Shown: piece after piece, positions 28,366 to 36,460 of the stretch
Numbering within the stretch: position 1 is the first letter of the stretch
Layout: each line of letters opens with the position of its first letter
NCBI RefSeq assembly: GCF_001735805.1
Contig: NZ_CP017248.1
Span: 9,610,001 to 9,674,000, forward strand
DNA length: 64,000 nt
Source of the DNA: Streptomyces fodineus
Lineage (GTDB): Bacteria; Actinomycetota; Actinomycetes; Streptomycetales; Streptomycetaceae
Reading direction: 5' to 3'
Program-made: the position numbers and the translations under genes
The notes under the pieces: generated by a model
What the model saw: the letters and a program-made list of their open reading frames with translations, nothing else
The model's database searches: none
What the model was told of the DNA's origin: nothing

Positions 28366-29787
28366 TAGTGTGATGCGCCTGAAATCGCAGGCTTAAGTCT
28401 CTCGCTGATTTTCGGTGGCTGGCGGAGTGAGCTTGGTGAGGTAGTCGGCGAGGGATTTGAGGATCTCGTCGGCGGTCTTGGTCCAGGTGAAGGGCCGGGG
28501 GTTCTCGTTCCATGAGTCGATCCAGGCCCTGATGTCCTCCTCCAGCGCCTTCACCGAGGTGTGGACGCCTCGGCGGATGAGCTTGTCGGTGAGCAGGCCG
28601 AACCACCGCTCGACCTGGTTGATCCAGGAAGAGCCGGTCGGAGTGAAGTGGACATGGAAGCGGGGGTGCTTGCCGAGCCAGGTCTTGATCTCGGGGGTGT
28701 TGTGGGTGGCGTAGTTGTCACACACCAGGTGCACATCGAGCCCGGCAGGAACCGCCTTGTCTATCGTGACCAGAAACTTCTTGAACTCGACGGCCCGGTG
28801 GCGGCGGTGCAGTTCACCGATGACAGTGCCGTCGGCGATGTTGAAGGCGGCGAACAGGCTGGTGATGCCGTGTCGCAGGTAGTCGTGGGTGCGCCGTTCG
28901 GGCATGCCCGGCATCATCGGCAGCACCGGCTGCGAGCGGTCCAGCGCCTGAATCTGGCTCTTCTCGTCCACGCACAACACCACGGCTTTCTCCGGCGGGT
29001 TGTGGTACAGGCCGACGACGTCGACGACCTTCGCGACGAACTGCGGGTCGGTGGAGAGCTTGAAGGCGTCCTGCAGGTGCGGCTTGAGGTCGAACTTCTT
29101 CCAGATCCGCCCGATGGTGGACTTCGACAGCCCGGTGCGGGCGGCCATGGAGGCCCGCGACCAGTGGGTGTCCTGGCCCGGGGCGGATTCCAGCGTCGCG
29201 ACGACCACGTCCTCGACCTGGTCGAGCAGGATGGACGGCGGCCGGCCGGGCCGCGGCTCGTCGACCAGACCGTCCAGCCGCCGCTTGACGAACCGGGCCC
29301 GCCAGCGGTTCACCGACTGCTCGCTCACCCCGAGCTCGGCCGCCACCTGCTTGTTCGTCCCGCCCTCCGCGCACCGCAGCACGATCCTCGCGCGCAGAGC
29401 CAAAAACTGCGCGGTCTTCGCGCGCCTCGCCCAACGCGTCAGCTGAGCCCGTTCGTCATCACTGAGCACCAGCTCCGACTTGCGTCGGCCCGGCCGCGGC
29501 TCATCCGCAAGCCCGGCCATCCGCCGGGCAGCAAACCGCGAGCGCCACTTCCTCACCGTGTCCGCGGTTACCTTGAACTCCGCCGCCACACGCGTATTCG
29601 GCTTCCCATCCGCACACGCCAAGACGATGCGTGCCCGCTCGGCGAGACGGGGCGCCACTGCCCCGCCCGCCCAGCGCAACAACTCGGCGCGCTCCTCATC
29701 GGACAGCACAACTTCGACGGCACGAGGACCCCGAGACATGAAAACAGGCTACAGACTTAAGCCTGCGATTTCAGGCGCATCACACTA
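28366..29787 (-). mobile_element. Complete IS630-family insertion sequence
   Basis: Two 36-base arms, 28365-28400 and 29753-29788, are perfect inverted repeats (outer end CTAGTGTGATGCGCCTGAAA). IS630 elements insert at and duplicate TA; a TA stands at both edges (28366-28367 and 29786-29787), so the element proper is 28368-29785, about 1.42 kb. It carries one intact transposase gene on the minus strand. The perfect repeats and intact gene suggest recent activity. It separates the LMF-like gene from the DEAD-box helicase without breaking either. Confidence 0.93.
28393..29739 (-). CDS. IS630-family transposase with two helix-turn-helix units
   Basis: 448 residues, longer than the usual ~350. 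Residues ~1-65 and ~68-135 are two copies of the same helix-turn-helix module: NTRVAAEFKVTADTVRKWRS followed by GLADEPRPGRR, and NKQVAAELGVSEQSVNRWRA followed by GLVDEPRPGRP. The DDE nuclease domain follows, with catalytic residues in VLCVDEKSQIQALD, LVCDNYATHNTPEIKTWL and SWINQVERWFGLLTDK. Its C-terminal end overlaps the inner end of the left inverted repeat. It cuts and joins the element ends at TA targets. Confidence 0.95.
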   Translation of the reverse strand: MSRGPRAVEVVLSDEERAELLRWAGGAVAPRLAERARIVLACADGKPNTRVAAEFKVTADTVRKWRSRFAARRMAGLADEPRPGRRKSELVLSDDERAQLTRWARRAKTAQFLALRARIVLRCAEGGTNKQVAAELGVSEQSVNRWRARFVKRRLDGLVDEPRPGRPPSILLDQVEDVVVATLESAPGQDTHWSRASMAARTGLSKSTIGRIWKKFDLKPHLQDAFKLSTDPQFVAKVVDVVGLYHNPPEKAVVLCVDEKSQIQALDRSQPVLPMMPGMPERRTHDYLRHGITSLFAAFNIADGTVIGELHRRHRAVEFKKFLVTIDKAVPAGLDVHLVCDNYATHNTPEIKTWLGKHPRFHVHFTPTGSSWINQVERWFGLLTDKLIRRGVHTSVKALEEDIRAWIDSWNENPRPFTWTKTADEILKSLADYLTKLTPPATENQRET

Positions 29788-29788
29788 G

Positions 29789-30228
29789 GAGTGCTGAATG
29801 CTGCGCACCATGCATAAGTCCAAGATCTAGCGTTTGGGAACTTCCGCAGGTCGAAGCGTTGATCGCCACGTCCCGGTCAGCAAATGGTCAGCATCGGGCC
29901 GGACGGCGTCCGGCTTGCTGACCTGCACCCGCAGCAGGGACCTGGTGCCCCGCCCGGCGCCCCGCTCGTAAGGCTCGATGCGTGGCTCGACAACTCGCCT
30001 GTGGGGTGGGGCCGTTCTTCAAGGGGAACGGTTGTTCCAGGCCGACCCGCTGCCAGCACCCGTACACAGGGACGATCGGTATCAGCGGCGCGAGGTTATG
30101 CCATGTGTTAGTCTCACGCGTTGCGTGGTCGTCGCGGTGGGCGATTCTGTCTGTTCCGTTCGGCTTGTGCGTGGGCTGTTCAAACCTGCCGGGCCTTCCT
30201 CGGTACGTTCCCTTGCAGAAGGCTGTTT
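29789..30228. other. Leader and intergenic region before the DEAD-box gene
   Basis: About 440 bases without a convincing gene. Cold-induced helicase genes often have long untranslated leaders, so part of this may be leader RNA. I see AGAAGG before the ATG at 30229 but no clear -10/-35 pair or stable hairpin. Confidence 0.4.
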
Positions 30229-31644
30229 ATGAAGCATCCCAATGACTCCGGCATCGCTCACGGCAGTCCCGCCCAGCCTGGGGCAACGACCCCGGCGCTG
30301 CTCCCGGCCGTCACCTTCGCCGGTCTGGAACTGCCGACGGAGGTGCTGCGGACACTGAGCGAACTCGGGGTGCGCAAACCCTTTCCGATCCAGGCCGCCA
30401 CACTGCCCGATGCCCTGGAGGGGTGCGACATCCTGGGACGCGGGCGCACCGGATCAGGCAAGACGCTCGCTTTCGGCCTGCCGCTGCTCGCACGGACGGT
30501 CGGGCGGCGCGCGGAACCGAAGCAGCCCCTTGCTCTGATCCTGGTGCCTACCCGCGAGCTGGCCCAACAGGTCACCCAGGCGCTGGCGCCGTACGCCCAG
30601 GCACTGCGGCTGCGAATCGCCACGGTCGTCGGCGGAACGTCGATCGGCCGGCAGGTCGCTGCGCTGCGCCAGGGAGTCGAGGTGGTCGTCGCCACCCCCG
30701 GACGCCTGCACGACCTGATCGAGCGCAACGCCTGCCGCCTGGGACGGGTGAGAATCACCGTGCTGGACGAGGCCGACCAGATGTGCGACTTGGGATTCCT
30801 GCCGCAGGTTGCCGACGTGCTCGACCAGGTGCACCCCGACGGTCAGCGGATGCTTTTCTCGGCCACACTCGATCGCGACGTCGATCAACTGGTCCGCCGC
30901 TACCTCCACGACCCCATCGTCCACTCGGTCGACCCGGCCGCGGGCACAGTCACGACGATGGAGCACCACGTTCTGGTCGTCCACGGCCCTGACCGCTACG
31001 CCGTCATCACGGAAATCGCCGCCCGCGACGGCCGCGTACTGCTGTTCCTCGACACCAAGCACGCCGTCGACCAGCTCACCCGGCATCTGCGGGCCAGCGG
31101 GGTGCACGCCGGGGCCCTGCACAGCGGCAAGTCCCAGCCACAGCGCACACGGACCCTGGCGCAGTTCAAGAACAGCCAGATCACCGTTCTGGTGGCGACC
31201 AATGTCGCTGCCCGTGGCCTGCACGTCGACGACCTCGATCTCGTGGTCAACGTCGACCCGCCCACCGATGCCAAGGACTATGTGCACCGGGCGGGCCGCA
31301 CCGCCCGCGCCGGTGAGTCCGGCAGCGTGGTCACGCTCGTGCTGGCGGGCCAGCGCCGTGAGACGAGCCGCATGATGGCCGGGGCCGGCATCGAGCCGAC
31401 CGTCACCAAGGTGCGCTCGGGCGAGGCGGAGCTGAGCCGGATCACCGGCGCCAAGACTCCCTCCGGGATCCCGCTCGACGGCGAGCCCGCCGTCCCCCGA
31501 CCCAAGAACACCAACGTTCCCTTCCGCGGCCTCGGCACCAGCAAGGGCACCTCCCGCGGCGCCGGCGGCAAGTCCCGAAAGGCGGGCGAGGCCCGCAAGC
31601 TCGCCGAGGCCCGCAGGGCCGCCCTCGTGCGTCGCAACGGCTGA
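30229..31644 (+). CDS. DEAD-box ATP-dependent RNA helicase
   Basis: 471 residues with all helicase motifs in order: Q motif (FPIQAATLPDALEG), Walker A (GRGRTGSGKT), PTRELAQQV, TPGRLHDL, VLDEADQM (DEAD), SAT, LFLDTKHAVDQL, and ATNVAARGLHVDDLDLVVNV with YVHRAGRTARAG. The ~90-residue C-terminal tail is basic (GGKSRKAGEARKLAEARRAA), typical of RhlE/CsdA-like enzymes that remodel structured RNA in the cold and in the degradosome. Start ATG 30229, with AGAAGG seven bases upstream. RNase J, DUF5302 and CspA genes lie downstream, forming an RNA-handling neighbourhood. Confidence 0.96.
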   Translation: MKHPNDSGIAHGSPAQPGATTPALLPAVTFAGLELPTEVLRTLSELGVRKPFPIQAATLPDALEGCDILGRGRTGSGKTLAFGLPLLARTVGRRAEPKQPLALILVPTRELAQQVTQALAPYAQALRLRIATVVGGTSIGRQVAALRQGVEVVVATPGRLHDLIERNACRLGRVRITVLDEADQMCDLGFLPQVADVLDQVHPDGQRMLFSATLDRDVDQLVRRYLHDPIVHSVDPAAGTVTTMEHHVLVVHGPDRYAVITEIAARDGRVLLFLDTKHAVDQLTRHLRASGVHAGALHSGKSQPQRTRTLAQFKNSQITVLVATNVAARGLHVDDLDLVVNVDPPTDAKDYVHRAGRTARAGESGSVVTLVLAGQRRETSRMMAGAGIEPTVTKVRSGEAELSRITGAKTPSGIPLDGEPAVPRPKNTNVPFRGLGTSKGTSRGAGGKSRKAGEARKLAEARRAALVRRNG

Positions 31645-31851
31645 GAGCCGTTGCCCTGGCAGCCTGGCCACGGGATCGACAACCCTCGGCCCGGCCCGAA
31701 GCCGTCCTGTGTGCCTCACCTACGAAGTCAACGCCTTTGGCCGCGGGAGGGATGCCCGCCGAAACGGAGCAGGATGATGTTGCCGGCACCTCGCACTGCG
31801 CCCGGCATGACAAGCTGTGCTTGCCCACCCCCCCGAACCCAGGAGGTCACC

Positions 31852-32094
31852 ATGACCGCAGAGCCCGTATCTACGGAAGGTTCGGAGCCGGCTGCCCCCG
31901 AGACGTCCCCTCTGGAGCCGGACAGCGACGGCAACTACGACCTCAAGCGCAAGTTCCGCGAAGCCCTGGCGCGCAAGCGCGGTGCGCAGGCGGATGCCGC
32001 TGATGTTGCCGCCAAGCCCGATGCATCGAAGGTGCGTTCGGCGCACGGCCCGGCTGCGAGCCAGCGGTCGTTCAGGCGCAAGAGCGGCGGCTGA
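31852..32094 (+). CDS. DUF5302-family small protein
   Basis: 80 residues with the DUF5302 core YDLKRKFREALARKRGAQAD flanked by an acidic Pro-rich N-terminus and a basic tail ending SQRSFRRKSGG. The ATG at 31852 follows AGGAGG perfectly. This small soluble protein is nearly universal in Streptomyces; function unknown. About 200 bases after the helicase gene on the same strand, so it may be co-expressed. Confidence 0.85.
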   Translation: MTAEPVSTEGSEPAAPETSPLEPDSDGNYDLKRKFREALARKRGAQADAADVAAKPDASKVRSAHGPAASQRSFRRKSGG

Positions 32095-32097
32095 GTC

Positions 32098-32145
32098 GAT
32101 GAGTCCCGCGATCTAACCGCTTCACCACTCGGCTATCCACTCGCG
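32098..32145 (-). other. Possible 5' half of a tRNA gene
   Basis: On the minus strand the sequence GATAGCCGAGTGGTGAAGCG followed by GTTAGATCGCGGGACTCAT looks like a D-arm and the 5' side of an anticodon arm, ending at a CAT triplet in a C-T-C-A-T loop. GGTTAGA-CGCGGGACTCAT is similar to Streptomyces tRNA-Met. The 3' half (T-arm, acceptor) is absent. It may be a tRNA fragment left by recombination, or chance. Confidence 0.3.
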
Positions 32146-32389
32146 CGTCCCGTGCAGTGGCCCGCGACGTGCGCATGCCCGTGCGCGCGTTGCGGGCGGA
32201 GCGTAGCCGGGGACTCGCCTGGGGGAATGGCCCAGATGCGGTTGGCTCGGGTTGGTGGCGCCGCCGAACTGGAATTCCGGGATGAGGGCACTGCCTTGTC
32301 CGAGGGTACGCGGCCGGTGTTGCGCGCCTTGCGTGCCCCTGTACCGCTGTGAAAATCGACTGCGGTTGTCCGGGGTGACGGTAGACATC

Positions 32390-32760
32390 CGCGTGGCAAG
32401 GACATTCGTTCCCCGTCCTGCTGCGGCTGAACGACGCACAGACGGTCGCGTTCCGGGCAGCGGTCGCCTTCGTGCCCAGCCACGACGTGCAGGTGCCGGC
32501 CTGCCCCGAGTGGACGCTGTCCGATCTTGTGCAGCATCTGAGAGGGGTGCACCGCCGCCATGTCACCGGTTCCTCCCGCGGCTTCGGCCGCGAGTTTGCG
32601 CAGGCGGCCCTGGAGCGCGGCGACAGGGCCGTCGCCCGCAACACCGACTCCCTCGCGGACCTGCCGGCCACCCACGGCGAGGCGATCCGCCTCGTCGAGC
32701 CCGGCGGCTTCGCCACCGTCCGGTCCGGGCGTGCCCGGCCTCGATGCTCGCGGGGCCGCG
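32390..32760 (+). pseudogene. Chimera of mycothiol-dependent-enzyme N-terminus and SDR pieces
   Basis: One frame reads LRLNDAQTVAFRAAVAFVPS, then PACPEWTLSDLVQHLRGVHR, the start of the mycothiol-dependent maleylpyruvate isomerase/DinB-like family. It passes without a break into VTGSSRGFGREFAQAALERG, the Rossmann start of a short-chain dehydrogenase, and then to VEPGGFATVRSG, which in that family lies ~130 residues later. There is no start codon with a signal. So parts of two genes have been fused, and the dehydrogenase has also lost its middle. Confidence 0.6.
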
Positions 32761-32793
32761 GCCGGAACCGGGACCGTGCTGCCAAGCCGCGGC

Positions 32794-34480
32794 TCAGGCG
32801 TCGATGATGACGGGGATGATGAGGGGCTTGCGGCGGTGGGTGCGGAACGCCCAGTTCGCCACGGCGCGGGCGACGAGTTGTTCGAGTTGGTGCGCGTCCC
32901 CGACGCCTTCCTCGGCCGCGGTGGCCAGGGTCTTCTCGATGACGGGGATGACCGGCTCGAAGGTGGCGTCGTCGTGGACGAAGCCCCGGGCCAGGAAGTC
33001 GGGGGCCTCGGCGAGGGCGCCGGTGTCTGCGTCGACGATCGCCACCACTGTGACCACGCCTTCGGCCGCGAGGGTGAGGCGGTCCTTGAGGGACGCTTCG
33101 GTGGCGCCGCCGACTTCCATGCCGTCCACGTAGACGTTGCCGGCGGGGACCTTGCCGGTGATGGACGCGCGCCCGTCGACCAGGTCGACGACGACGCCGT
33201 CCTCGGCGAGGACGACCCGTTCGGGGTCGACACCGGTACGGATGGCGAGGTCGCCGTTGGCTCGCAGGTGGCGCCATTCGCCGTGCACGGGCATGACGTT
33301 GCGGGGTTTGACGATGTTGTAGCAGTAGACGAGTTCGCCGGCGCTGGCGTGCCCGGAGACGTGCACCTTGGCGTTGCCCTTGTGGACCACGTGGGCGCCC
33401 CACCGGGTGAGTCCGTTGATCACCCGGTAGATGGCGTTCTCGTTGCCGGGGATGAGGGAGCTGGCGAGCAGGACGGTGTCGCCCTTGCCGATGCGGATCA
33501 TGTGGTCGCGGTTGGCCATCCGTGACAGCGCGGCCATCGGTTCGCCCTGGGAGCCGGTGCACACCAGAGTGATCTTGTGGTCCGGGAGCTTCTCCAGCTC
33601 CTTCGTGCTCACGACCAGACCGGAGGGGACCTTCAGATAGCCCAGGTCACGGGCGATGCCCATGTTGCGGACCATCGACCGGCCGACGAAGGCGACCTTG
33701 CGGCCGTGCTGGTGGGCGGCGTCCAGGACCTGCTGGATGCGGTGCACGTGGCTGGCGAAGCTGGAGACGATGACCCGGCGCGGCGCGGTGCGCATCACCT
33801 GCTCGATCGCCGGGTTCAGCTCTCGCTCGGAGGTGGTGAAGCCGGGCACTTCGGCGTTGGTGGAGTCGGTGAGGAACAGGTCCACGCCCTCCTCGCCGAG
33901 GCGGGCGAAGGCGCGCAGATCGGTGATGCGGTCGTCGAGAGGGAACTGGTCCATCTTGAAGTCGCCGGTGTGCAGCACCATCCCGGCCCTGGTGCGGATA
34001 GCGACCGCGAGGCTGTCGGGGATGGAGTGGTTGACCGCCACGAACTCGCAGTCGAAGGGCCCGAAGCCACGCCGGTCGCCCTCCCGCACCGGCACCGTGC
34101 GCGGCCGGATTCCGTGTTCCTTGAGCTTGGCCTCCAGGAACGCCAGCGTCAGCTTGGAGCCGACGACGGGAATGTCGGACCGCTCGCGCAGCAGGTACGG
34201 CACGCCGCCGATGTGGTCCTCGTGGCCGTGGGTGAGGACCACGGCCACGATGTCGTCCAGCCGGTCCCGGATCGAGGTGAAGTCCGGCAGGATCACGTCC
34301 ACGCCGGGCTGGGTCTCCTCGGGGAACAGCACGCCGCAGTCGACGATCAGGAGCTTGCCCGCGTGCTCGAAGACGGTCATGTTGCGGCCGATCTCACCCA
34401 GGCCGCCCAGGGCGATGACCCGCAGCCCTCCTTCGGGAAGGGGTGGGGCGGCTTTCAGCTCGGGGTGCGGATGACTCATA
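32794..34480 (-). CDS. rnj: Ribonuclease J
   Basis: 561 residues. The metallo-beta-lactamase motif THGHEDHIGG (~83-92) and further metal ligands (VNHSIPDS, LHTGDFKMD) are followed by the beta-CASP domain (FLTDSTNAE, VSSFASHVHRIQQVLD, VHVSGHASAGELVYCYN, MPVHGEWRHL) and a C-terminal dimerisation domain. RNase J degrades and matures RNA by endo- and 5'-3' exonuclease activity. The start MSHPHPELKAAPPLPEGGLR at 34480 fits the family length; the same frame extends upstream without homology. Streptomyces normally has one rnj near dapA; here it lies among helicase and cold-shock genes, so it may be an additional copy. Confidence 0.95.
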
Positions 34481-35315
34481 CCCTGACGGTACCCGGAGAG
34501 CGGGACAGGGTGATCCACTGCCTGTGCGATCTCCTTTTCCCGACGGAGCGGGGCACCCGCAGCGTGCCTCGGCAGGATCGGATCACGCCGGCGACCGGGG
34601 ACAGGGAGCGGTGAAAGCGGTACCACCTTCCGTGGCCGAACCGTTCGCCCGGTGCTGGAGAAGATCTCGTGCACCCTGTCGTGTTTTCCGGCGTTCGCTG
34701 CCTCCCGGCGGGCCTCGGCACTGGTCCACTCGCAGTAGTCGAGACTCGGGTGTCCTCGGCGCTCAGGAGCAAGTGGGCTGAGAGGGCCCCGAGGCAGCTT
34801 CCTTCGCCGGGCAGACAGATGGCGGTGTCCCAGAAGCGCTTGCCGCTCCCGCCCGGCGTGCAGGAAGCCGATGTGGTGCCCCATCGAACTCGACGACGAG
34901 GTCGCGCGGGGGCGGCTCGTCCGTGGTCTCGAGCCGGTTCCGGGAAGTCCAAGGTGACGTCGTGGGGGGCCGGTCACGCATGATCGGTGGGGCCCACCCG
35001 GAGAACAGTCGGCGGCGGGGAGAGGCCATGCCTCGCCGCAGCCTTGTGCAGAAGAAGGGCGCGAAGCTGCTTGATCACCATCGGCCGAGCCTCACGGGCG
35101 ATCCAGCCCTTCGTTCCGGGCCGGATGCTGGCGCGTTTTCGCTAGCGGCTTCCGTCATGCCGTTATAGCGTTGTGATCAGCAGTCGTGGTTCCGAAGTTC
35201 CGTTCGCCCGTGATCGCCTCACGGGCGTTCTTGCTGTTCAGCGCCTCTCCGGACCAGGGCGATCACCTCCCGGTCGCGCAGCGTGCGTGCCCGGTTTCCC
35301 TCAAAGGAGACAGTC
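34481..35315. other. Region before cspA, mostly without recognisable genes
   Basis: About 830 bases. Open frames on the minus strand contain no family I know. The ~150 bases before the cspA start are likely its leader; cold-shock mRNAs usually have a long 5' UTR acting as a thermosensor, but I did not find a convincing fold by eye. The RNase J promoter must also lie here. Confidence 0.4.
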
Positions 35316-35519
35316 ATGGCCAAGGGCACAGTGAAGTGGTTCAACAGCGAGAAGGGCTTCGGCTTCATCGAGCAGGAGGGCGGCGGCCCCGACGTCTTCG
35401 CCCACTACTCCAACATCGCCAGCCAGGGGTACCGCGAGCTGCAGGAGGGCCAGAAGGTCGAGTTCGACGTCACGCAGGGCCAGAAGGGCCCGCAGGCTGA
35501 GAACATCCGCCCCGCCTGA
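35316..35519 (+). CDS. Cold-shock protein CspA family
   Basis: 67 residues, the standard length. RNP1 (KGFGFIEQE) and RNP2 (DVFAHYSNI) motifs sit in the five-stranded OB fold; the start is MAKGTVKWFNSEKGFG and the end AENIRPA. It binds single-stranded nucleic acid and works as an RNA chaperone. The ATG at 35316 follows AAAGGAGA. A GC-rich terminator at 35529 closes the unit, so it is monocistronic. It lies close to RNase J and DEAD-box genes, its usual functional partners. Confidence 0.97.
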   Translation: MAKGTVKWFNSEKGFGFIEQEGGGPDVFAHYSNIASQGYRELQEGQKVEFDVTQGQKGPQAENIRPA

Positions 35520-35528
35520 TCGCGCCCC

Positions 35529-35574
35529 GGTAAGGGGGCCCGGCATCCCGGCTTCGGGACGCCGGGCCCTTACC
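35529..35574 (+). terminator. Strong hairpin terminator after cspA
   Basis: GGTAAGGG-GGCCCGGC pairs with GCCGGGCC-CTTACC, with an inner ATCCCG/GGGAC stem and a GCTTC loop, starting nine bases after the stop codon. It may terminate in both directions. Confidence 0.85.
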
Positions 35575-35645
35575 GTCGCACGACGGTTCATCTGACTACG
35601 GGGTGCGGCCGGGCGCTGGCCTGGGACGGGCAAAAGGGACACCCG

Positions 35646-36000
35646 TTGTTTGACACTCAGGTCGCCAAAACAACCACGTGCCCGATCCTGTGGGAGGTCT
35701 GCGAGCAGTTCGCCACCCTCCACCAAGCACTACGGCGGCGCCCAGGTCGTCATCGGCGGTACCGCCCGCGAGACGCGGGTGCTGTTCTTCACCGACGCCG
35801 AAGCCCGCGCGTGGGCCGCCGCCAAGGTCAAGCGCCCGGCCGTCCCCGCCCAGCTGGGCCCGGCACAGCTGCAGAAAGCGACCGACCTCGCCGCGTCGGC
35901 CGCCCGGCCCGTCGGACAGGCGATCTTGGTCGTGAACCCGTCTACCAAGAGCTTCTTCACGTCTCACCGCCGCCCCACCCCTCAACTACCCGCCCGCCGA
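35646..36000 (+). other. Possible degraded small gene, unknown family
   Basis: A frame reading KHYGGAQVVIGGTARETRVL, then FFTDAEARAWAAAKVKRPAV and AARPVGQAILVVNPSTKSFF has protein-like composition and ends near 35980. The frame before it (CPILWEVCEQFATLH) is offset, so the 5' part is probably frameshifted. I do not recognise it. The stretch from 36000 to 36129 has nothing visible. Confidence 0.35.
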
Positions 36001-36129
36001 ATCAGGTTGGACGCGGCCCGTGTCCGTGGGTGGTTCGTCGATGTGGCGACCAATGTGATCGCGGGGATGGCCCTCACACTGCATGAGCCGGGCCGGGATG
36101 CGGCCGTGTTACGGATACGAAGGCATGGC

Positions 36130-36460
36130 TCAGGTGGAGACGGGGGTGCGGGACAGTGCGGTGCGCAGAGCGAAGATGCCGAGCAGGCCGCCTGCCGTGA
36201 ACCGCTGAGCGGTCATGACGCGGGGCCGGGCGGCCAGAAACCCGGACACGCGTGCTGCACCCAACATGATCACAGCGTTCACGGTGATCCCCACAATGAT
36301 CTGACACCGCCGAGCTGGAGCAGTTGCTTCCAGGCCGGACCCGCCTGAGGGTTCAGGAACTGCGGAAGTAGGGCGGCGTACAGCAGAGCGATCTTGAGGT
36401 TGAGCAGGTTGGTCACCAGCCCCGCCAGGTGCTTCGCCGCCTGGTACCTAACCTCGGCGG
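36130..36460 (-). pseudogene. LysE-family exporter C-terminal remnant
   Basis: The minus strand reads GLVTNLLNLKIALLYAALLP, QFLNPQ, then after a small frameshift near 36290 GITVNAVIMLGAARVSGFLA and AQRFTAGGLLGIFALRTALS, with a stop at 36130. This is the second half of a LysE/RhtB amino-acid exporter (motif GF-x-TNLLNPK-x-ALFY). Its 5' part is missing and it is joined in frame to the NACHT gene. Confidence 0.8.

Noticed and set aside
27114..28373. 419-codon plus-strand frame opposite the LMF-like gene
   Set aside because: Shadow of the minus-strand membrane-protein gene; Gln/His/Arg-rich and without motifs.
34481..34977. N-terminal extension of RNase J
   Set aside because: The frame is open upstream of 34480, but the extension has no homology, and MSHPHPELKAAP fits the expected family start and length.
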